This document shows positions 37,050 through 47,014 of a DNA stretch of 64,000 nucleotides, piece after piece. The DNA is taken from the NCBI RefSeq assembly GCF_013408825.1, contig NZ_JACCBZ010000014.1, forward strand, positions 21,180-85,179, written 5' to 3'. The DNA comes from Mucilaginibacter tundrae (lineage in GTDB: Bacteria; Bacteroidota; Bacteroidia; Sphingobacteriales; Sphingobacteriaceae). The notes beneath the pieces were generated by a model. It was not told the origin of the DNA and did no database searches. It was given only the letters and a program-made list of their open reading frames with translations. Numbering within the stretch: the stretch's first letter is position 1; the number at the start of each line of letters is the position of its first letter. A program made the position numbers and the translations under genes.

Positions 37050-38696
37050 TTAATCACCTTTTCTGCGCTCGCCTTTCATTTTAGATGCATACTCTAAAGC
37101 TTTGTAGGCATTTACTACCCCGCCCGTTTTTGATAAGGTTGTAAAATCAACCAGATCATGTGTACCTGGCTTATAAACCATAACACCTTTTAGTGGAGTT
37201 GCCGACGCTAAAATAGCTTCTTTCACCTGTGCCGCTGTCAATTTTGGATAGTATTCTAATATCAGTGCTGCAATACCCGCGGTTATTGGCGATGCAAAGC
37301 TGGTGCCATCGGCAGTGTTAAATTCCGCATCTTCATCAATAGAAGTTACTTTAACACCCGGGGCGAAAACGTCGGTGTTTTTTATACCGTAATTGGTAAA
37401 GTTGGCCGCAAGTGTGGTGTCCTGCTTCCAGGCAGATGCATCAACGCTGATCAAATTATCACTTGTAGTGCCGTCCAGGAAATTATCATTAGGAAATTCC
37501 GGTTTCTCATCAACATTTTGATTGTCATTTCCTGATGCCTGTACCAGCAACACATCTTTAGTGGCGGCGTATTTAATGGCAGCATCAACCCATTCTTTAT
37601 GTGGTGATATTTTTTTGCCAAAACTCATATTAACCACCTTAGCACCATGATCTACCGCGAAGCGAATAGCATTGGCTATATCCTTGTCGTATTCATCTCC
37701 ATTAGGAACTGCTTTTATTGACATAATGCGAACATTATCCGCTACGCCATCAATCCCATACCCGTTGTTACGCTTAGCGCCAATTAATCCCGCTACACCT
37801 GTACCGTGTGAAGCGTCTGGGTATTTCAAGATGTTATTACCATAAGGCTTACCATCCATCACATCAGGATTATCGCCTACTATTTCCTTGCGGGAGTTTA
37901 AATCCGGGTTAATATCGTTGTTAAGTTTCTCTAAATATTCACTAAAATCTTTTAATACTTTCACATTTGTAGAGCCACTTCCCTCTTGCGATAGAAACAG
38001 GTTCCATACATATTTACTTTGATTAACTGTATCGTTACTAGATTGAATTTTATTTAGGTCGGATATATTAAATGTAGCATCAGGACTTAAATTTAACGCC
38101 TTTTTAATGTAACCGTTGCTAACCATCAGGGCATTCATTTCAGGTCTTAACTCTTTTAGGTCTGATGATGATTTATTAACGGTTGAATCATGAACGGCTT
38201 TAACTTCTAACCAGTAGTTATATCCTTTTTCATCTCCGGAAGGCGCCGAAGTTAAACTCGCATATTTATCTTTTAGCTTGGCATATTCACGTACCTCTTC
38301 GGTTGTTTCGGTGTAATCACATTTACCGTTTTTACCACCTAAAAAATCCCAGCCGTGTACATCATCTACATAACCATCGCCATCATCATCAATTCCGTTT
38401 CCAGGTATTTCCTTGGAATTTACCCACAAAATGCCTTGCAAATCCTTTTGCGCGGTATCAATACCGCTATCAATGGTGGCAACCAATACCGTTTTACTTT
38501 TTTTGCCTTTAACAAATATGTACGCCTGGTTTAAGCTGATGCCGAAAAAGCCATCGGTGCTTAAATCCATCGTGTGCCAGTTTTTCGGCGGATCGGCAGG
38601 AGGCGCAGGCATAGCAATTTGCGCCATAGATCCAAAACTCATTAACAAAGCGCCAAAAAGCGTAGCGCCAAAAACATACTTGCTAAATTTTTGCAT
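37050..38696 (-). CDS. Secreted subtilisin-like serine protease (S8 family)
   Basis: 548 residues with a signal peptide (about 1-25, SMAQ). The catalytic triad is complete: Asp in ATIDSGID (about 74), His in SHGTGVAG (about 298), oxyanion Asn in QASGNDN and Ser in DGTSFASP (about 469). A long insertion of about 200 mainly helical residues lies between Asp and His, which is usual in Bacteroidota subtilases. An EF-hand-like Asp-rich stretch (GDDGDGYVDDVHG, about 101-114) precedes it and may bind calcium. Probably exported to the periplasm or beyond. Confidence 0.92.
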   Translation of the reverse strand: MQKFSKYVFGATLFGALLMSFGSMAQIAMPAPPADPPKNWHTMDLSTDGFFGISLNQAYIFVKGKKSKTVLVATIDSGIDTAQKDLQGILWVNSKEIPGNGIDDDGDGYVDDVHGWDFLGGKNGKCDYTETTEEVREYAKLKDKYASLTSAPSGDEKGYNYWLEVKAVHDSTVNKSSSDLKELRPEMNALMVSNGYIKKALNLSPDATFNISDLNKIQSSNDTVNQSKYVWNLFLSQEGSGSTNVKVLKDFSEYLEKLNNDINPDLNSRKEIVGDNPDVMDGKPYGNNILKYPDASHGTGVAGLIGAKRNNGYGIDGVADNVRIMSIKAVPNGDEYDKDIANAIRFAVDHGAKVVNMSFGKKISPHKEWVDAAIKYAATKDVLLVQASGNDNQNVDEKPEFPNDNFLDGTTSDNLISVDASAWKQDTTLAANFTNYGIKNTDVFAPGVKVTSIDEDAEFNTADGTSFASPITAGIAALILEYYPKLTAAQVKEAILASATPLKGVMVYKPGTHDLVDFTTLSKTGGVVNAYKALEYASKMKGERRKGD

Positions 38697-38726
38697 ATAT
38701 TATAATATTTAGTTGATTCGGTGAGA

Positions 38727-38769
38727 GGTTGATTTTTTAACCTAATCAACCAAATAAACCCAATCAACC
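38727..38769. repeat. AATCAACC hairpin and direct repeats between two genes
   Basis: GGTTGATT (38727-38734) pairs with AATCAACC (38744-38751); a further AATCAACC copy follows at 38762-38769. Related sequence occurs at 41966-42027. It is downstream of the aldehyde dehydrogenase gene and upstream of the subtilase gene, both on the minus strand. Confidence 0.6.
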
Positions 38770-38783
38770 ATTCAACCAATTAA

Positions 38784-40325
38784 TTACAAATCAAATTTAA
38801 TTCCCTGTGCCAACGGCGCTTTAGTGGAATAGTTTATGGTGTTGGTTTGTCGCCTCATATAAACTTTCCATGCATCTGAGCCTGACTCGCGGCCGCCGCC
38901 TGTGTCCTTTTCGCCACCGAATGCGCCGCCTATTTCTGCTCCTGATGTACCAATATTCACGTTAGCAATTCCGCAATCAGAACCTTTGCTCGACAAAAAT
39001 TGTTCTGCCTCCCGCAAATTAAGTGTCATTATCGATGATGATAATCCTTGTGGAACACCGTTTTGTAACGCTATCGCCTCATCTAATGTTGTGTACTTGA
39101 TTAGATAAAGTATCGGGGCAAATGTTTCATGTTGCACAATTTTAAAATTGTTCTCCACCTCGGCAATGCAAGGCTTTACATAACAACCTGATGTATATTG
39201 TGCGCCTTCCAGCTTACCGCCTTCTACCGCAAATTTTCCGCCCTCGGCTTTACATCTTTCTATAGAATCCAGGTACAAAGCTACCGCATCCTGATCGATC
39301 AGCGGGCCCATGTGGTTGCTCTCATCTAAGGGGTCGCCAATGCGAATTTGCTTGTAGGCATTCACTAATTTGTGTTTAAAGGCGTCATAAACACTTTCGT
39401 GGATGATGAGCCTGCGCGTACTTGTACAACGTTGCCCGGCAGTACCAACAGCGCCAAATACAGCACCAACCAATGAAGTGTCCAGATCAGCATTTTCACT
39501 GATGATAATAGCATTGTTACCACCAAGTTCCAACAAACTTTTACCCAATCTTGCCCCTACCGCGGCCCCAACTGCCTTACCCATGCGGGTTGACCCTGTT
39601 GCAGAGATTAATGGCACACGCATGTCATTAGCCATCAATTCTCCAATATTACGGTCGCCGATGACAAGACATGATACGCCCTCTTCAATATTATGTTTTT
39701 TGAATACTGCTTGCGCGATATGCTGACAGGCGATAGCTGTTAATGGTGTTTTTTCAGATGGTTTCCAGATACAAACATCGCCACAAACCCAAGCCAGCAT
39801 GGCATTCCAGCTCCAAACCGCAACCGGAAAGTTGAAAGCAGAGATGATACCTACAATTCCCAATGGATGATATTGCTCGTACATGCGGTGCTCAGGTCTT
39901 TCGGAGTGCATGGTCAATCCGTATAATTGGCGACTTTGGCCTACTGCGAAATCGGCAATATCGATCATCTCCTGCACTTCGCCATAACCTTCCTGCAAAC
40001 TTTTACCCATCTCGTAGGACACTAAAGCGCCTAACTCATGTTTATTGGCACGCAGGGATTCACCTATCTCCCTAACTATTTCGCCACGCTTAGGCGCGGG
40101 TACCGTACGCCAGTTTTTAAAGGCCTTTGCGGCGGTTTCAACAACGTGATTATAGTCGCTATCCGTAGTAAATTTTACCGATGCTATTTTTTTACCGTCA
40201 ACCGGCGATAACACATCTTTTATAGCTGAATTGTTACTACTTCCCCAGTTACTACCTGTACTAAAGGCCTCATTAATGTCGTTTATATGTAAATGATGGA
40301 GGATTTGTTTTATATCGATGCTCAT
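38784..40325 (-). CDS. ALDH7-type aldehyde dehydrogenase (aminoadipate semialdehyde / piperideine-6-carboxylate type)
   Basis: NAD(P)-dependent aldehyde dehydrogenase of 513 residues from the ATG at 40325; the frame extends to a TTG at 40343, but that codon overlaps the promoter box. Seen: [10 protein letters not shown] (catalytic Glu), [12 protein letters not shown] (catalytic Cys), ETFAPILY and the ALDH7 hallmarks [20 protein letters not shown] and [11 protein letters not shown]. This close likeness to antiquitin points to oxidation of the lysine-catabolism semialdehyde, though the lysine pathway genes are not here. Confidence 0.9.
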   Translation of the reverse strand: MSIDIKQILHHLHINDINEAFSTGSNWGSSNNSAIKDVLSPVDGKKIASVKFTTDSDYNHVVETAAKAFKNWRTVPAPKRGEIVREIGESLRANKHELGALVSYEMGKSLQEGYGEVQEMIDIADFAVGQSRQLYGLTMHSERPEHRMYEQYHPLGIVGIISAFNFPVAVWSWNAMLAWVCGDVCIWKPSEKTPLTAIACQHIAQAVFKKHNIEEGVSCLVIGDRNIGELMANDMRVPLISATGSTRMGKAVGAAVGARLGKSLLELGGNNAIIISENADLDTSLVGAVFGAVGTAGQRCTSTRRLIIHESVYDAFKHKLVNAYKQIRIGDPLDESNHMGPLIDQDAVALYLDSIERCKAEGGKFAVEGGKLEGAQYTSGCYVKPCIAEVENNFKIVQHETFAPILYLIKYTTLDEAIALQNGVPQGLSSSIMTLNLREAEQFLSSKGSDCGIANVNIGTSGAEIGGAFGGEKDTGGGRESGSDAWKVYMRRQTNTINYSTKAPLAQGIKFDL

Positions 40326-40340
40326 AATGGTTACTTTTGT

Positions 40341-40348
40341 CAAAGGTA
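40341..40348 (-). promoter_or_regulatory. -7 promoter box (TACCTTTG) of the aldehyde dehydrogenase gene
   Basis: Minus-strand TACCTTTG ends 15 nt before the ATG at 40325 and overlaps the alternative TTG start, which argues for the ATG. Confidence 0.55.
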
Positions 40349-40561
40349 AAAATCTTTAAGGCAATTTATTATCAACCCACCGCTTGCCTAAAAATGGTTT
40401 ACATTTATTATCAGGCACTTGTATAGTCCACTGTTAAATAATGTGTGTATGTTGAAAACTTAATTGCACCTTAAGATCTTTATTATTTGTAATTTAATCT
40501 CGGTTAAGAATTAATAATGACCGTTAACTCTTGATTGAACGTGTTCTGCAAACCTAATTGA

Positions 40562-41965
40562 ATGGAAGAAGAATTTGAATTTGGTTTTACCGAAGACCCA
40601 AAATTTTCGGTAGAACGGTACGAGGAAATGATTCGGAATCATGACCAGTACTTTTTTGATGCCCAGGCGTTTGAGAACATTATCGACTACTATATCGAAA
40701 AAAATGATCCGGCAAAAGCCCTGCAAGTATCCGAGTATGCGCGCAATCAACACCCGTTTGCCGCTGTATTTTTAATAAAACAAGCCCAACTTTTAGTGGT
40801 CACCAATCGCTCAGTAGAAGCCTTTGATGCTTTAGACAAAGCCGCCATGCTGGAAGCTTCTGACCCGGACATATACCTCATACGCGGCAATTTGTACGAG
40901 AGCATGGAGCGTTTTGATGAAGCACTGGAGAACTACGAAAAAGCCCTGAGCCTTGCCGAAGAAACCGACGAAATATTGCTGCACATTGCCTACGTTCATC
41001 AGAATATGGGTGATTATAATACTGCAATCGGTTTCCTGAAGGAATGCTTAAAACAGAATATGGAAAACCAGGACGCTTTATACGAACTGGCTTTTTGTTA
41101 CGATGTAATGGATAACCAGGAGGAGAGCGTTCAATTTTACCAACAATATATTGACAATGAGCCTTACAGCTATGCTGCCTGGTATAATTTGGGTAACGCA
41201 TTTACCAAGCTTAGCTTGTTTGAAAAAGCGATAGATGCTTATGATTACGCCATACTGATTAAGGATAGTTTTGCATCAGCCTATTTTAATAAGGGTAATG
41301 CGCTGGTTAATCTGGAGAAATATGCTGAAGCGATAGAAGTTTACCGCCAGACTTTTGAGTATGAGCAACCTAATGCTGATACCTATTGCGCTATTGGTGA
41401 GTGCTACGAAAAGCTGGAGCAGATGGACGATGCAAGGGCTTTCTACAAAAAATCGGTTAAAATGGATCCAAAACTGGCTGATGCCTGGTTTGGTATTGGT
41501 GTAACCCTTGATTTTGAGGAGCGTTATTTTGAGGCACTGCATTTCTATAAAAAAGCATTAGACCTTGATATAGCCAATGCTGATTATTGGTTTGCTATAG
41601 CCGACGCTGAATATAAGTTGAAGCACCTAGCTGAGTCTGAGCAAGCTTACGAAAAAGTAGTAGAGCTTAATCCGCTCGACATAGATGCCTGGTTGGATTA
41701 CTCATCTATTTTATACGAACAAGACAGGCTGGTTGATGCTATTGAGGTGATGTCGCAAGCGATAAAAAACAACCCCGAGGCGGCAGAATTATACTATCGT
41801 ATGGTGGCTTATTTATTTGCCAAAGGTGATTATAACGAAGCGTTGAACCATTTAGAGTTAGCCTTGACATCAGACCCTGAAAAGCATTACATTTTGTATG
41901 ATTATCTGCCACAATTACAAAAAAATAAAGTAATTGTAGATATTATTAATCGTTACACGAGATAG
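40562..41965 (+). CDS. Cytoplasmic tetratricopeptide-repeat protein
   Basis: 467 residues without a signal peptide, made of about 11 TPR units from residue 35 to the end (for example around 140-170, 205-240, 275-305, 310-340), each with the A/G-Y-A/P pattern such as AWYNLGNAFTKLSLFEKAIDAY. TPR arrays scaffold protein-protein contacts; no partner is evident. It is followed by the phosphosulfolactate synthase homolog on the same strand after a hairpin. Confidence 0.88.
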   Translation: MEEEFEFGFTEDPKFSVERYEEMIRNHDQYFFDAQAFENIIDYYIEKNDPAKALQVSEYARNQHPFAAVFLIKQAQLLVVTNRSVEAFDALDKAAMLEASDPDIYLIRGNLYESMERFDEALENYEKALSLAEETDEILLHIAYVHQNMGDYNTAIGFLKECLKQNMENQDALYELAFCYDVMDNQEESVQFYQQYIDNEPYSYAAWYNLGNAFTKLSLFEKAIDAYDYAILIKDSFASAYFNKGNALVNLEKYAEAIEVYRQTFEYEQPNADTYCAIGECYEKLEQMDDARAFYKKSVKMDPKLADAWFGIGVTLDFEERYFEALHFYKKALDLDIANADYWFAIADAEYKLKHLAESEQAYEKVVELNPLDIDAWLDYSSILYEQDRLVDAIEVMSQAIKNNPEAAELYYRMVAYLFAKGDYNEALNHLELALTSDPEKHYILYDYLPQLQKNKVIVDIINRYTR

Positions 41966-42027
41966 TGAATGGTTGATTGAGCGAATGGCTAATTAAATTT
42001 ACAACTATTCACTTAATCAACTATTCA
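41966..42027. repeat. Imperfect hairpin repeat after the TPR gene
   Basis: 41966-41988 and 42005-42027 are inverted copies matching at about 18 of 23 positions, rich in GGTTGATT/AATCAAC units like the repeat at 38727-38769. Confidence 0.6.
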
Positions 42028-42130
42028 AATAAATCAACTCAATATAACCAAAAACTTACCTTGCTTTTTGGTTTTTTTTTTGAACTTTGCGGCCGTATAT
42101 TTATTAGCATTCGTCCACCTACCTGTTTTT

Positions 42131-42886
42131 ATGAACTACCACATCAATAATATCCCCGAGCGCACTGTTAAACCCCGAAACAGTGGCATCACCATGGTTA
42201 TGGATAAAGGACTGAGCGTACGCCAGGCAGAGGATTTTATCGAAGTAGCCGGTTTACATAGCGACATTATTAAATTGGGCTGGGCTACATCATATGTCAC
42301 CCCAAAACTTGATGAAAAACTGGCTTTGTACCGCGAGGCAGGTTTGCCGGTATACTTTGGGGGTACTTTGTTCGAGGCTTTTATTATCCGCAATCAATTT
42401 GATGATTATTGCAAAATACTGGATAAATACAAAATGCAGTATGTGGAAGTATCTGATGGTTCGATCACTATTGAGCATGATGTGAAATGCGAATACATCC
42501 GCAAACTGAGCGAGAATTTTACGGTAATATCCGAAGTAGGTTCAAAGGACGTTCAGAAAATCTTCGCCCCATATAAATGGATCAAACTAATGCAGGCGGA
42601 AATAGAGGCAGGCTCATGGAAAGTGATTGCCGAGGCACGCGAAAGTGGGAATGTGGGTATCTATCGTGATTCGGGAGAGGTAAGACAGGGGTTGGTGGAT
42701 GAAATATTAACCCAGATACCTGAGGAAACCATTATTTGGGAAGCGCCGCAAAAAGCGCAGCAGGTTTGGTTCATTAAATTAATTGGTGCCAATGTAAGTT
42801 TAGGCAATATCGCTCCTGCCGATGTAATACCGCTAGAAACTTTGCGCCTGGGTATCAGAAGTGACACTTTTGATCATTTTTTGTAG
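42131..42886 (+). CDS. Phosphosulfolactate synthase homolog (ComA family)
   Basis: 251 residues from the ATG at 42131; the frame runs on to a TTG at 42068, but those codons encode hydrophobic residues that do not fit the family. ComA is a TIM-barrel enzyme that adds sulfite to phosphoenolpyruvate to make (2R)-phospho-3-sulfolactate. Family segments seen: RNSGITMVMDKGL, IKLGWATSYV, YFGGTLFEAF, YVEVSDGSITI and EIEAGSWKVIAEARESG. In methanogens this starts coenzyme M synthesis; the purpose in Bacteroidota is not established. Confidence 0.85.
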   Translation: MNYHINNIPERTVKPRNSGITMVMDKGLSVRQAEDFIEVAGLHSDIIKLGWATSYVTPKLDEKLALYREAGLPVYFGGTLFEAFIIRNQFDDYCKILDKYKMQYVEVSDGSITIEHDVKCEYIRKLSENFTVISEVGSKDVQKIFAPYKWIKLMQAEIEAGSWKVIAEARESGNVGIYRDSGEVRQGLVDEILTQIPEETIIWEAPQKAQQVWFIKLIGANVSLGNIAPADVIPLETLRLGIRSDTFDHFL

Positions 42887-43020
42887 AAAAAATGATAGCT
42901 TTAAGGCATATTTTTTGATAAAAAACAAGGGATATTGATGCTTTTACATTTAAAAAGCTCATTTTTGATCTGTAATTGGCTTTAAAAAGCTACTTATCGC
43001 ATCGAATAACCGATTATCGC

Positions 43021-43512
43021 ATGAAAAAGCTACTCATATTTTTTCTGCTCACCATAGCCGTCGGTACAGGCTTTGCCCAAAGTGTGCCAAAATTCGACCA
43101 GTATAAATTTAATAAAGACAGCGATTATAAATTGGCAGATAGCGCTGTATTGCAAACTGCCAATTTCCTATTATCTACTCCTATTGATCAAAATATCCCT
43201 GTCCGTTTAAAAGCAGGCCAGTTTGTAATGCGGTGGATGGAAGGCACGCCCGATTATACTTTTTCGCTGGAACAAGCACCAACAAAATATCTTTCAGGCA
43301 ACGTTCATCTGATGTTGCTTTATATGACGTCGATGGCTAAATACGCGTTAGAAACCAGATCCAGCGATGTTAAGGCAATCACTATTAATGGCGTTAAAAC
43401 ATTATTAGCTTATGTAAACAACCCGGTAAGCAATGTTAAAAAGGACAAAAACTTGAAAAAACTCTCTGATGCAAATGACAAGGGCAACCTGGAATACTTT
43501 TTAAGTTTGTAA
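43021..43512 (+). CDS. Exported protein of unknown function
   Basis: 163 residues from the ATG at 43021 with a clear signal peptide (about 1-19, GTGFAQ). The mature part is helical with the segments KLADSAVLQTANFLLSTPID and VRLKAGQFVMRWMEGTPDY. I do not recognise a family by name. It lies between the phosphosulfolactate synthase homolog and aroE on the same strand. A longer frame begins at a TTG 45 nt upstream and is less likely. Confidence 0.75.
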   Translation: MKKLLIFFLLTIAVGTGFAQSVPKFDQYKFNKDSDYKLADSAVLQTANFLLSTPIDQNIPVRLKAGQFVMRWMEGTPDYTFSLEQAPTKYLSGNVHLMLLYMTSMAKYALETRSSDVKAITINGVKTLLAYVNNPVSNVKKDKNLKKLSDANDKGNLEYFLSL

Positions 43513-43573
43513 TTTTTTCACTATTTATTAAACAACTTAAAGAAATATTCAGTTGTTATTTTAACATTGCATC

Positions 43574-44374
43574 ATGAAAAAATACGGGCTAATAGGTTTT
43601 CCGCTTACACATTCATTTTCAAAAAAGTATTTTACCGAGAAGTTTGAGAAACTGCACATCAAGGATGCTCAATATGACCTTTATCCTATAGAACACATTA
43701 AAGATTTGCAGGATATGCTCGATCTGCACCCAGATATGTGTGGACTTAACGTTACTATCCCGCATAAAGTAAGTGTAATTAAATACCTCGACTGGATTGA
43801 GCATGACGCCAAAAACGCCGGCGCTGTAAACTGTATCCGGGTAGTTGCTGAAAGTCCGGTGCTGGCTTCTTTTTTAGGTGAGGTCGGTGTAAAAGGCCAC
43901 GATTTTAGGCTGGAAGGCTTTAATACTGACATTTACGGTTTTGAAATGTCGCTAAAACCCTTGTTAAGAGAGGACATGGAAGGTGCCTTGATTTTAGGCG
44001 ATGGCGGTGCCGCCAAAGCGGTGAAATGTGTATTGGATAACCTTGGGATCAATATTACAACTGTTACCCGTAAACCACATCCCGGCAACATCCTGTTTAA
44101 GGATTTGAAACCACGTCATTTTGAAAAAAATAAGCTCATCATCAATACTACGCCTTTAGGCACAGCCCCTAACTTTAATGAGTGCCCGGATATACCTTAC
44201 GAGTATATCACCAAAGAGCATTTACTATACGACCTCATCTATAACCCCGAGAAAACAACCTTTTTAAAGAAAGGCGAAGAACAAGGTGCCCGGATTAAAA
44301 ATGGCTACGAAATGCTTACCTTGCAGGCTGAAAAATCGTGGGAGATATGGAACTCACAAACAATGAATTTATGA
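43574..44374 (+). CDS. aroE: Shikimate dehydrogenase
   Basis: 266 residues; reduces 3-dehydroshikimate to shikimate with NADPH in aromatic amino acid synthesis. Seen: GFPLTHSFSK at the N terminus (shikimate-binding Ser residues), NVTIPHK with the catalytic Lys, NAGAVNCI, the nucleotide-binding GDGGAAKAV and the late GYEMLTLQAEKSWEIW. Its stop overlaps the gldD ATG (ATGA at 44371-44374). Confidence 0.95.
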   Translation: MKKYGLIGFPLTHSFSKKYFTEKFEKLHIKDAQYDLYPIEHIKDLQDMLDLHPDMCGLNVTIPHKVSVIKYLDWIEHDAKNAGAVNCIRVVAESPVLASFLGEVGVKGHDFRLEGFNTDIYGFEMSLKPLLREDMEGALILGDGGAAKAVKCVLDNLGINITTVTRKPHPGNILFKDLKPRHFEKNKLIINTTPLGTAPNFNECPDIPYEYITKEHLLYDLIYNPEKTTFLKKGEEQGARIKNGYEMLTLQAEKSWEIWNSQTMNL

Positions 44375-44976
44375 GGATATTTGGATTATTGCTGATCACT
44401 ACTTTATTTTTTAGCGCCTGCAGCAATAGCAGCCATGATTATTCGCCAAAGCCCCGTGGTTATTACCGCATTGTTTTCCCTGAAAAGCAATATGTAGAGT
44501 ATGATGGCCCTTATCCGTTTACATTCTTGTATCCAGCCTATGCCAAAATAGTACCTGATTCCAACACAGCGCCTGACGGCAAAAAGAAGCTCATCAACAT
44601 GAAATATCTGTTGAACATGCAATTTCCGCAGTTTAACGGCACGCTGCATTTGAGCTATGAGAGCATAACCTCCCGCAAGGTATTTAACGAACTGATCGAA
44701 GATGCCCACTCCTTTGCCTTCAAGCACACCGTGAAATCCACCGGTATCGACCAGGCACTGATCTATTACCCCGACCGTAAACTTTTCGGCATCTACTATA
44801 CCATCAACGGCAACGCCGCCTCATCTGCGCAATTCTTCCTGACCGACAGCACCAAGAACTACATTCGCGGAGCCCTCTATTTCAACTCCGAACCCAAACT
44901 CGACTCCATCCAGCCTGTCCTCGATTTTGTAAAGAAGGACATGAACGTGATGATCAAAAGCTTCAAGTGGAAGTAA
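44371..44976 (+). CDS. gldD: Gliding-motility lipoprotein GldD
   Basis: 201 residues from the ATG at 44371 (a GTG 33 nt upstream lies inside aroE and is less likely). Lipoprotein signal with lipobox Cys in FSACS, then the family-defining PKPRGYYRIVFPEKQY (about 27-42), MKYLLNMQFP and the YYTINGNAASS segment. GldD is needed for gliding and type IX secretion in Flavobacterium; here it is translationally coupled to aroE. Confidence 0.9.
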   Translation: MRIFGLLLITTLFFSACSNSSHDYSPKPRGYYRIVFPEKQYVEYDGPYPFTFLYPAYAKIVPDSNTAPDGKKKLINMKYLLNMQFPQFNGTLHLSYESITSRKVFNELIEDAHSFAFKHTVKSTGIDQALIYYPDRKLFGIYYTINGNAASSAQFFLTDSTKNYIRGALYFNSEPKLDSIQPVLDFVKKDMNVMIKSFKWK

Positions 44977-45194
44977 AATGTTTCACGAAACAAGTGAAAC
45001 AACTTGGTACATTTGGTACACTTTTTAGCCAATAAACGGCCAAAAAAGCATCAAAAAAGGCCATATTACAGTTGATTTTTATCGATTTTAGAGGCAAAAA
45101 AGCTTAAATAATGCTTAAAATAGAGCAAAAAAGGATGTTCTTTGATCAATTTTTGCTGAGTTTTCAATGAAAAATAAAGGTTTTTGTTCCAAAA
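44977..45194. other. Spacer after gldD with a small hairpin
   Basis: GTTTCAC (44980-44986) pairs with GTGAAAC (44994-45000), followed by two copies of TTGGTACA. The rest is A-rich with repeated GCxxAAAAAAG-like words and holds no credible gene. Confidence 0.5.
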
Positions 45195-45310
45195 AGCGCG
45201 CAAATGCCCGACGGAAAACCGGGCTGTGTCACACTGAGCTACCCGAAGTGTAGCCTTGTGGGCGGAAGGTTACAACGAGAATATCTCTACTGAGGAACGA
45301 AGCACCTATA
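45195..45310. repeat. Composite intergenic repeat, short copy B
   Basis: 45195-45224 matches 49750-49779 at 29 of 30 positions, including the small hairpin GCCCG...CGGGC. Later parts (CCTTGTGGGCGGAAGGT; CGAGAATATCTCTACTGAGGAACGAAG) also match the copy at 49750-49925, but the middle portion of about 60 nt is missing here. Confidence 0.75.
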
Positions 45311-45326
45311 GTGGCGTAAACCACTT

Positions 45327-45356
45327 TATAGATTCTTCACTCCGTTCAGAATGACA
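45327..45356. repeat. Half copy of the type 1 palindrome
   Basis: Only the right arm (GATTCTTCACTCCGTTCAGAATGACA) of the type 1 repeat is present; the left side is the end of the composite repeat. It lies between the convergent gldD and gltX. Confidence 0.7.
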
Positions 45357-45369
45357 AGGAAAAAAAACA

Positions 45370-46890
45370 CTATCCATTAAACACCACCAAAGCCTTCTCA
45401 ATCCGCCCAATCGTCTCCTCTTTACCCAACATCGCGGCAATATCAAACACATGCGGGCCAAATTTACCACCCACCAGCATAATCCGGAAAGGCAGCATCA
45501 CATCACCCGCTTTCAAAGCTTTCTCTTCCATCAGGGCCTTAAATATATTTTCCAGTTCCAGAGCGTCCCAAGTATGCGAAGCCGCGTATCTGTCTATCAA
45601 TAAATTAAAGAAAGCATCTTTCGCTTCATTCCACTTTGGTTTAACCGAGTTAATATCATATTCCTTCGGCACCCCGAAAAAGAACGATGCTTGCTGGTAA
45701 AAATCAGGCAGTAAAATACACCGTTCCTTCACCGCGTCAATCACGGTTAACAGGTATTGGTCATCATTCACCGCAACGCCTTTATCGGCAAAAACAGTAA
45801 TCACTTTATCTTTTAAGCCTTCTGCCGAAGTTTTCTTGATCCATTCGGCGTTATACCATTTCGCTTTCTCGTAATCGAATTTAGCACCTGCCTTACTTAC
45901 ACGTTCTATCGAAAATTTCTCAACCAACGCATCCAGTGTAAATATTTCCTGGTCGCCACCATCATTCCAGCCAAGCATGGCTAACAGGTTCAGAAATGCT
46001 TCCGGCAAAAAACCAAGCTCTCGGAAACCTTGCGTCAACTCATCTGTCTTCACATCAAACCAGCTCATAGCATAAACCGGGAAACCCAGCCTCGCGCCAT
46101 CGCGTTTGCTTAGTTTACCGTGCCCGTCCGGTTTTAATATCAGCGGCAAATGCGCCCATTGCGGCATATCAGCCTTCCAGCCCAAGTAATCCCAAAGCAG
46201 CAAGTGAACCGGTGCCGATGGCAACCATTCCTCTCCTCTAAAGGCATGCGATATCTTCATCAGGTAATCATCAACCACCACCGCTAAATGGTAGGTCGGC
46301 ATCCCGTCGGCTTTTAGCAAAACCTTATCATCAACCTGATTAGTCTCAAAACTAACGTGGCCGCGTATCATATCATTAAAACTGATGGTTTCATCAGTTG
46401 GCATTTTTATACGGATCACATGCGGCGTATGCGCGTCTAATAAAGCATCAACCTCATGTTGAGATAATGATAAAGAGTTACGCAACTCGTCACGATGTGC
46501 ATGTCCGTATTGAAAGTTAGGCACCTCCTTACGCTTCGCATCCAGCTCTTCCGGCGTATCAAAAGCATAATAAGCATGGCCTTCCATTACCAACTTTTCG
46601 GCATATTCACGGTAAAGCGGCTTGCGCTCACTTTGGCGGTATGGCGCGAAAGGGCCACCCACAACCGGGCTCTCATCAGGTATCAAACCGCACCAGGCCA
46701 GGCAATCTAAAATATATTGTTCAGCGCCCTCCACGTAGCGGTTTTGGTCGGTATCCTCAATACGCAACACAAAATCGCCGCCATGCTGCTTAGCGAAAAG
46801 ATAATTGAACAACACGGTACGAACCCCGCCTAAATGTAAACCACCCGTAGGGCTTGGTGCAAAACGAACTCTAACTTTTTTATCTGCCAT
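45370..46890 (-). CDS. gltX: Glutamyl-tRNA synthetase
   Basis: 506 residues, class I synthetase that charges tRNA-Glu. Seen: the HIGH-type motif PSPTGGLHLGG (about 11-21), RIEDTDQNR, the KMSKS-type KLSKRDGA (about 258-265) and the anticodon-binding C-terminal helical region. It is bounded upstream by a strong inverted repeat and downstream by a half palindrome. Confidence 0.96.
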   Translation of the reverse strand: MADKKVRVRFAPSPTGGLHLGGVRTVLFNYLFAKQHGGDFVLRIEDTDQNRYVEGAEQYILDCLAWCGLIPDESPVVGGPFAPYRQSERKPLYREYAEKLVMEGHAYYAFDTPEELDAKRKEVPNFQYGHAHRDELRNSLSLSQHEVDALLDAHTPHVIRIKMPTDETISFNDMIRGHVSFETNQVDDKVLLKADGMPTYHLAVVVDDYLMKISHAFRGEEWLPSAPVHLLLWDYLGWKADMPQWAHLPLILKPDGHGKLSKRDGARLGFPVYAMSWFDVKTDELTQGFRELGFLPEAFLNLLAMLGWNDGGDQEIFTLDALVEKFSIERVSKAGAKFDYEKAKWYNAEWIKKTSAEGLKDKVITVFADKGVAVNDDQYLLTVIDAVKERCILLPDFYQQASFFFGVPKEYDINSVKPKWNEAKDAFFNLLIDRYAASHTWDALELENIFKALMEEKALKAGDVMLPFRIMLVGGKFGPHVFDIAAMLGKEETIGRIEKALVVFNG

Positions 46891-46897
46891 TGTGCCG

Positions 46898-46905
46898 CAA
46901 AGATA
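46898..46905 (-). promoter_or_regulatory. -7 promoter box (TATCTTTG) of gltX
   Basis: Minus-strand TATCTTTG 7 nt before the gltX ATG, so the predicted leader is very short. A TTG about 20 nt upstream lies inside the adjacent repeat arm. Confidence 0.55.
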
Positions 46906-46916
46906 ATCAAATATCA

Positions 46917-47010
46917 GCCCCTCCCAACCCTCCCCGGCAGGGAGGGCTTTAATTTGGGTTTATTATTATTTAAAAAAAGTCTCCCCTACCGGGGGAGATT
47001 TAGGGGGGGC
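46917..47010. repeat. C-rich / G-rich inverted repeat upstream of gltX
   Basis: 46917-46950 (GCCCCTCCCAACCCTCCCCG...) and 46976-47010 (...CCGGGGGAGATTTAGG) are imperfect inverted copies about 34 bp long with an AT-rich loop. Each arm also holds a small internal hairpin around CCGG. Typical of dispersed Bacteroidota repeats. Confidence 0.8.
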
Positions 47011-47014
47011 TATA

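Noticed and set aside
38784..40325. Aldehyde dehydrogenase as part of a lysine-degradation cluster
   Set aside because: The ALDH7 hallmarks are clear, but no other lysine pathway gene is nearby, so only the family call is made.
42068..42130. Upstream extension of the phosphosulfolactate synthase homolog
   Set aside because: It uses a TTG inside a T-rich tract; the hydrophobic extension is not part of the family.
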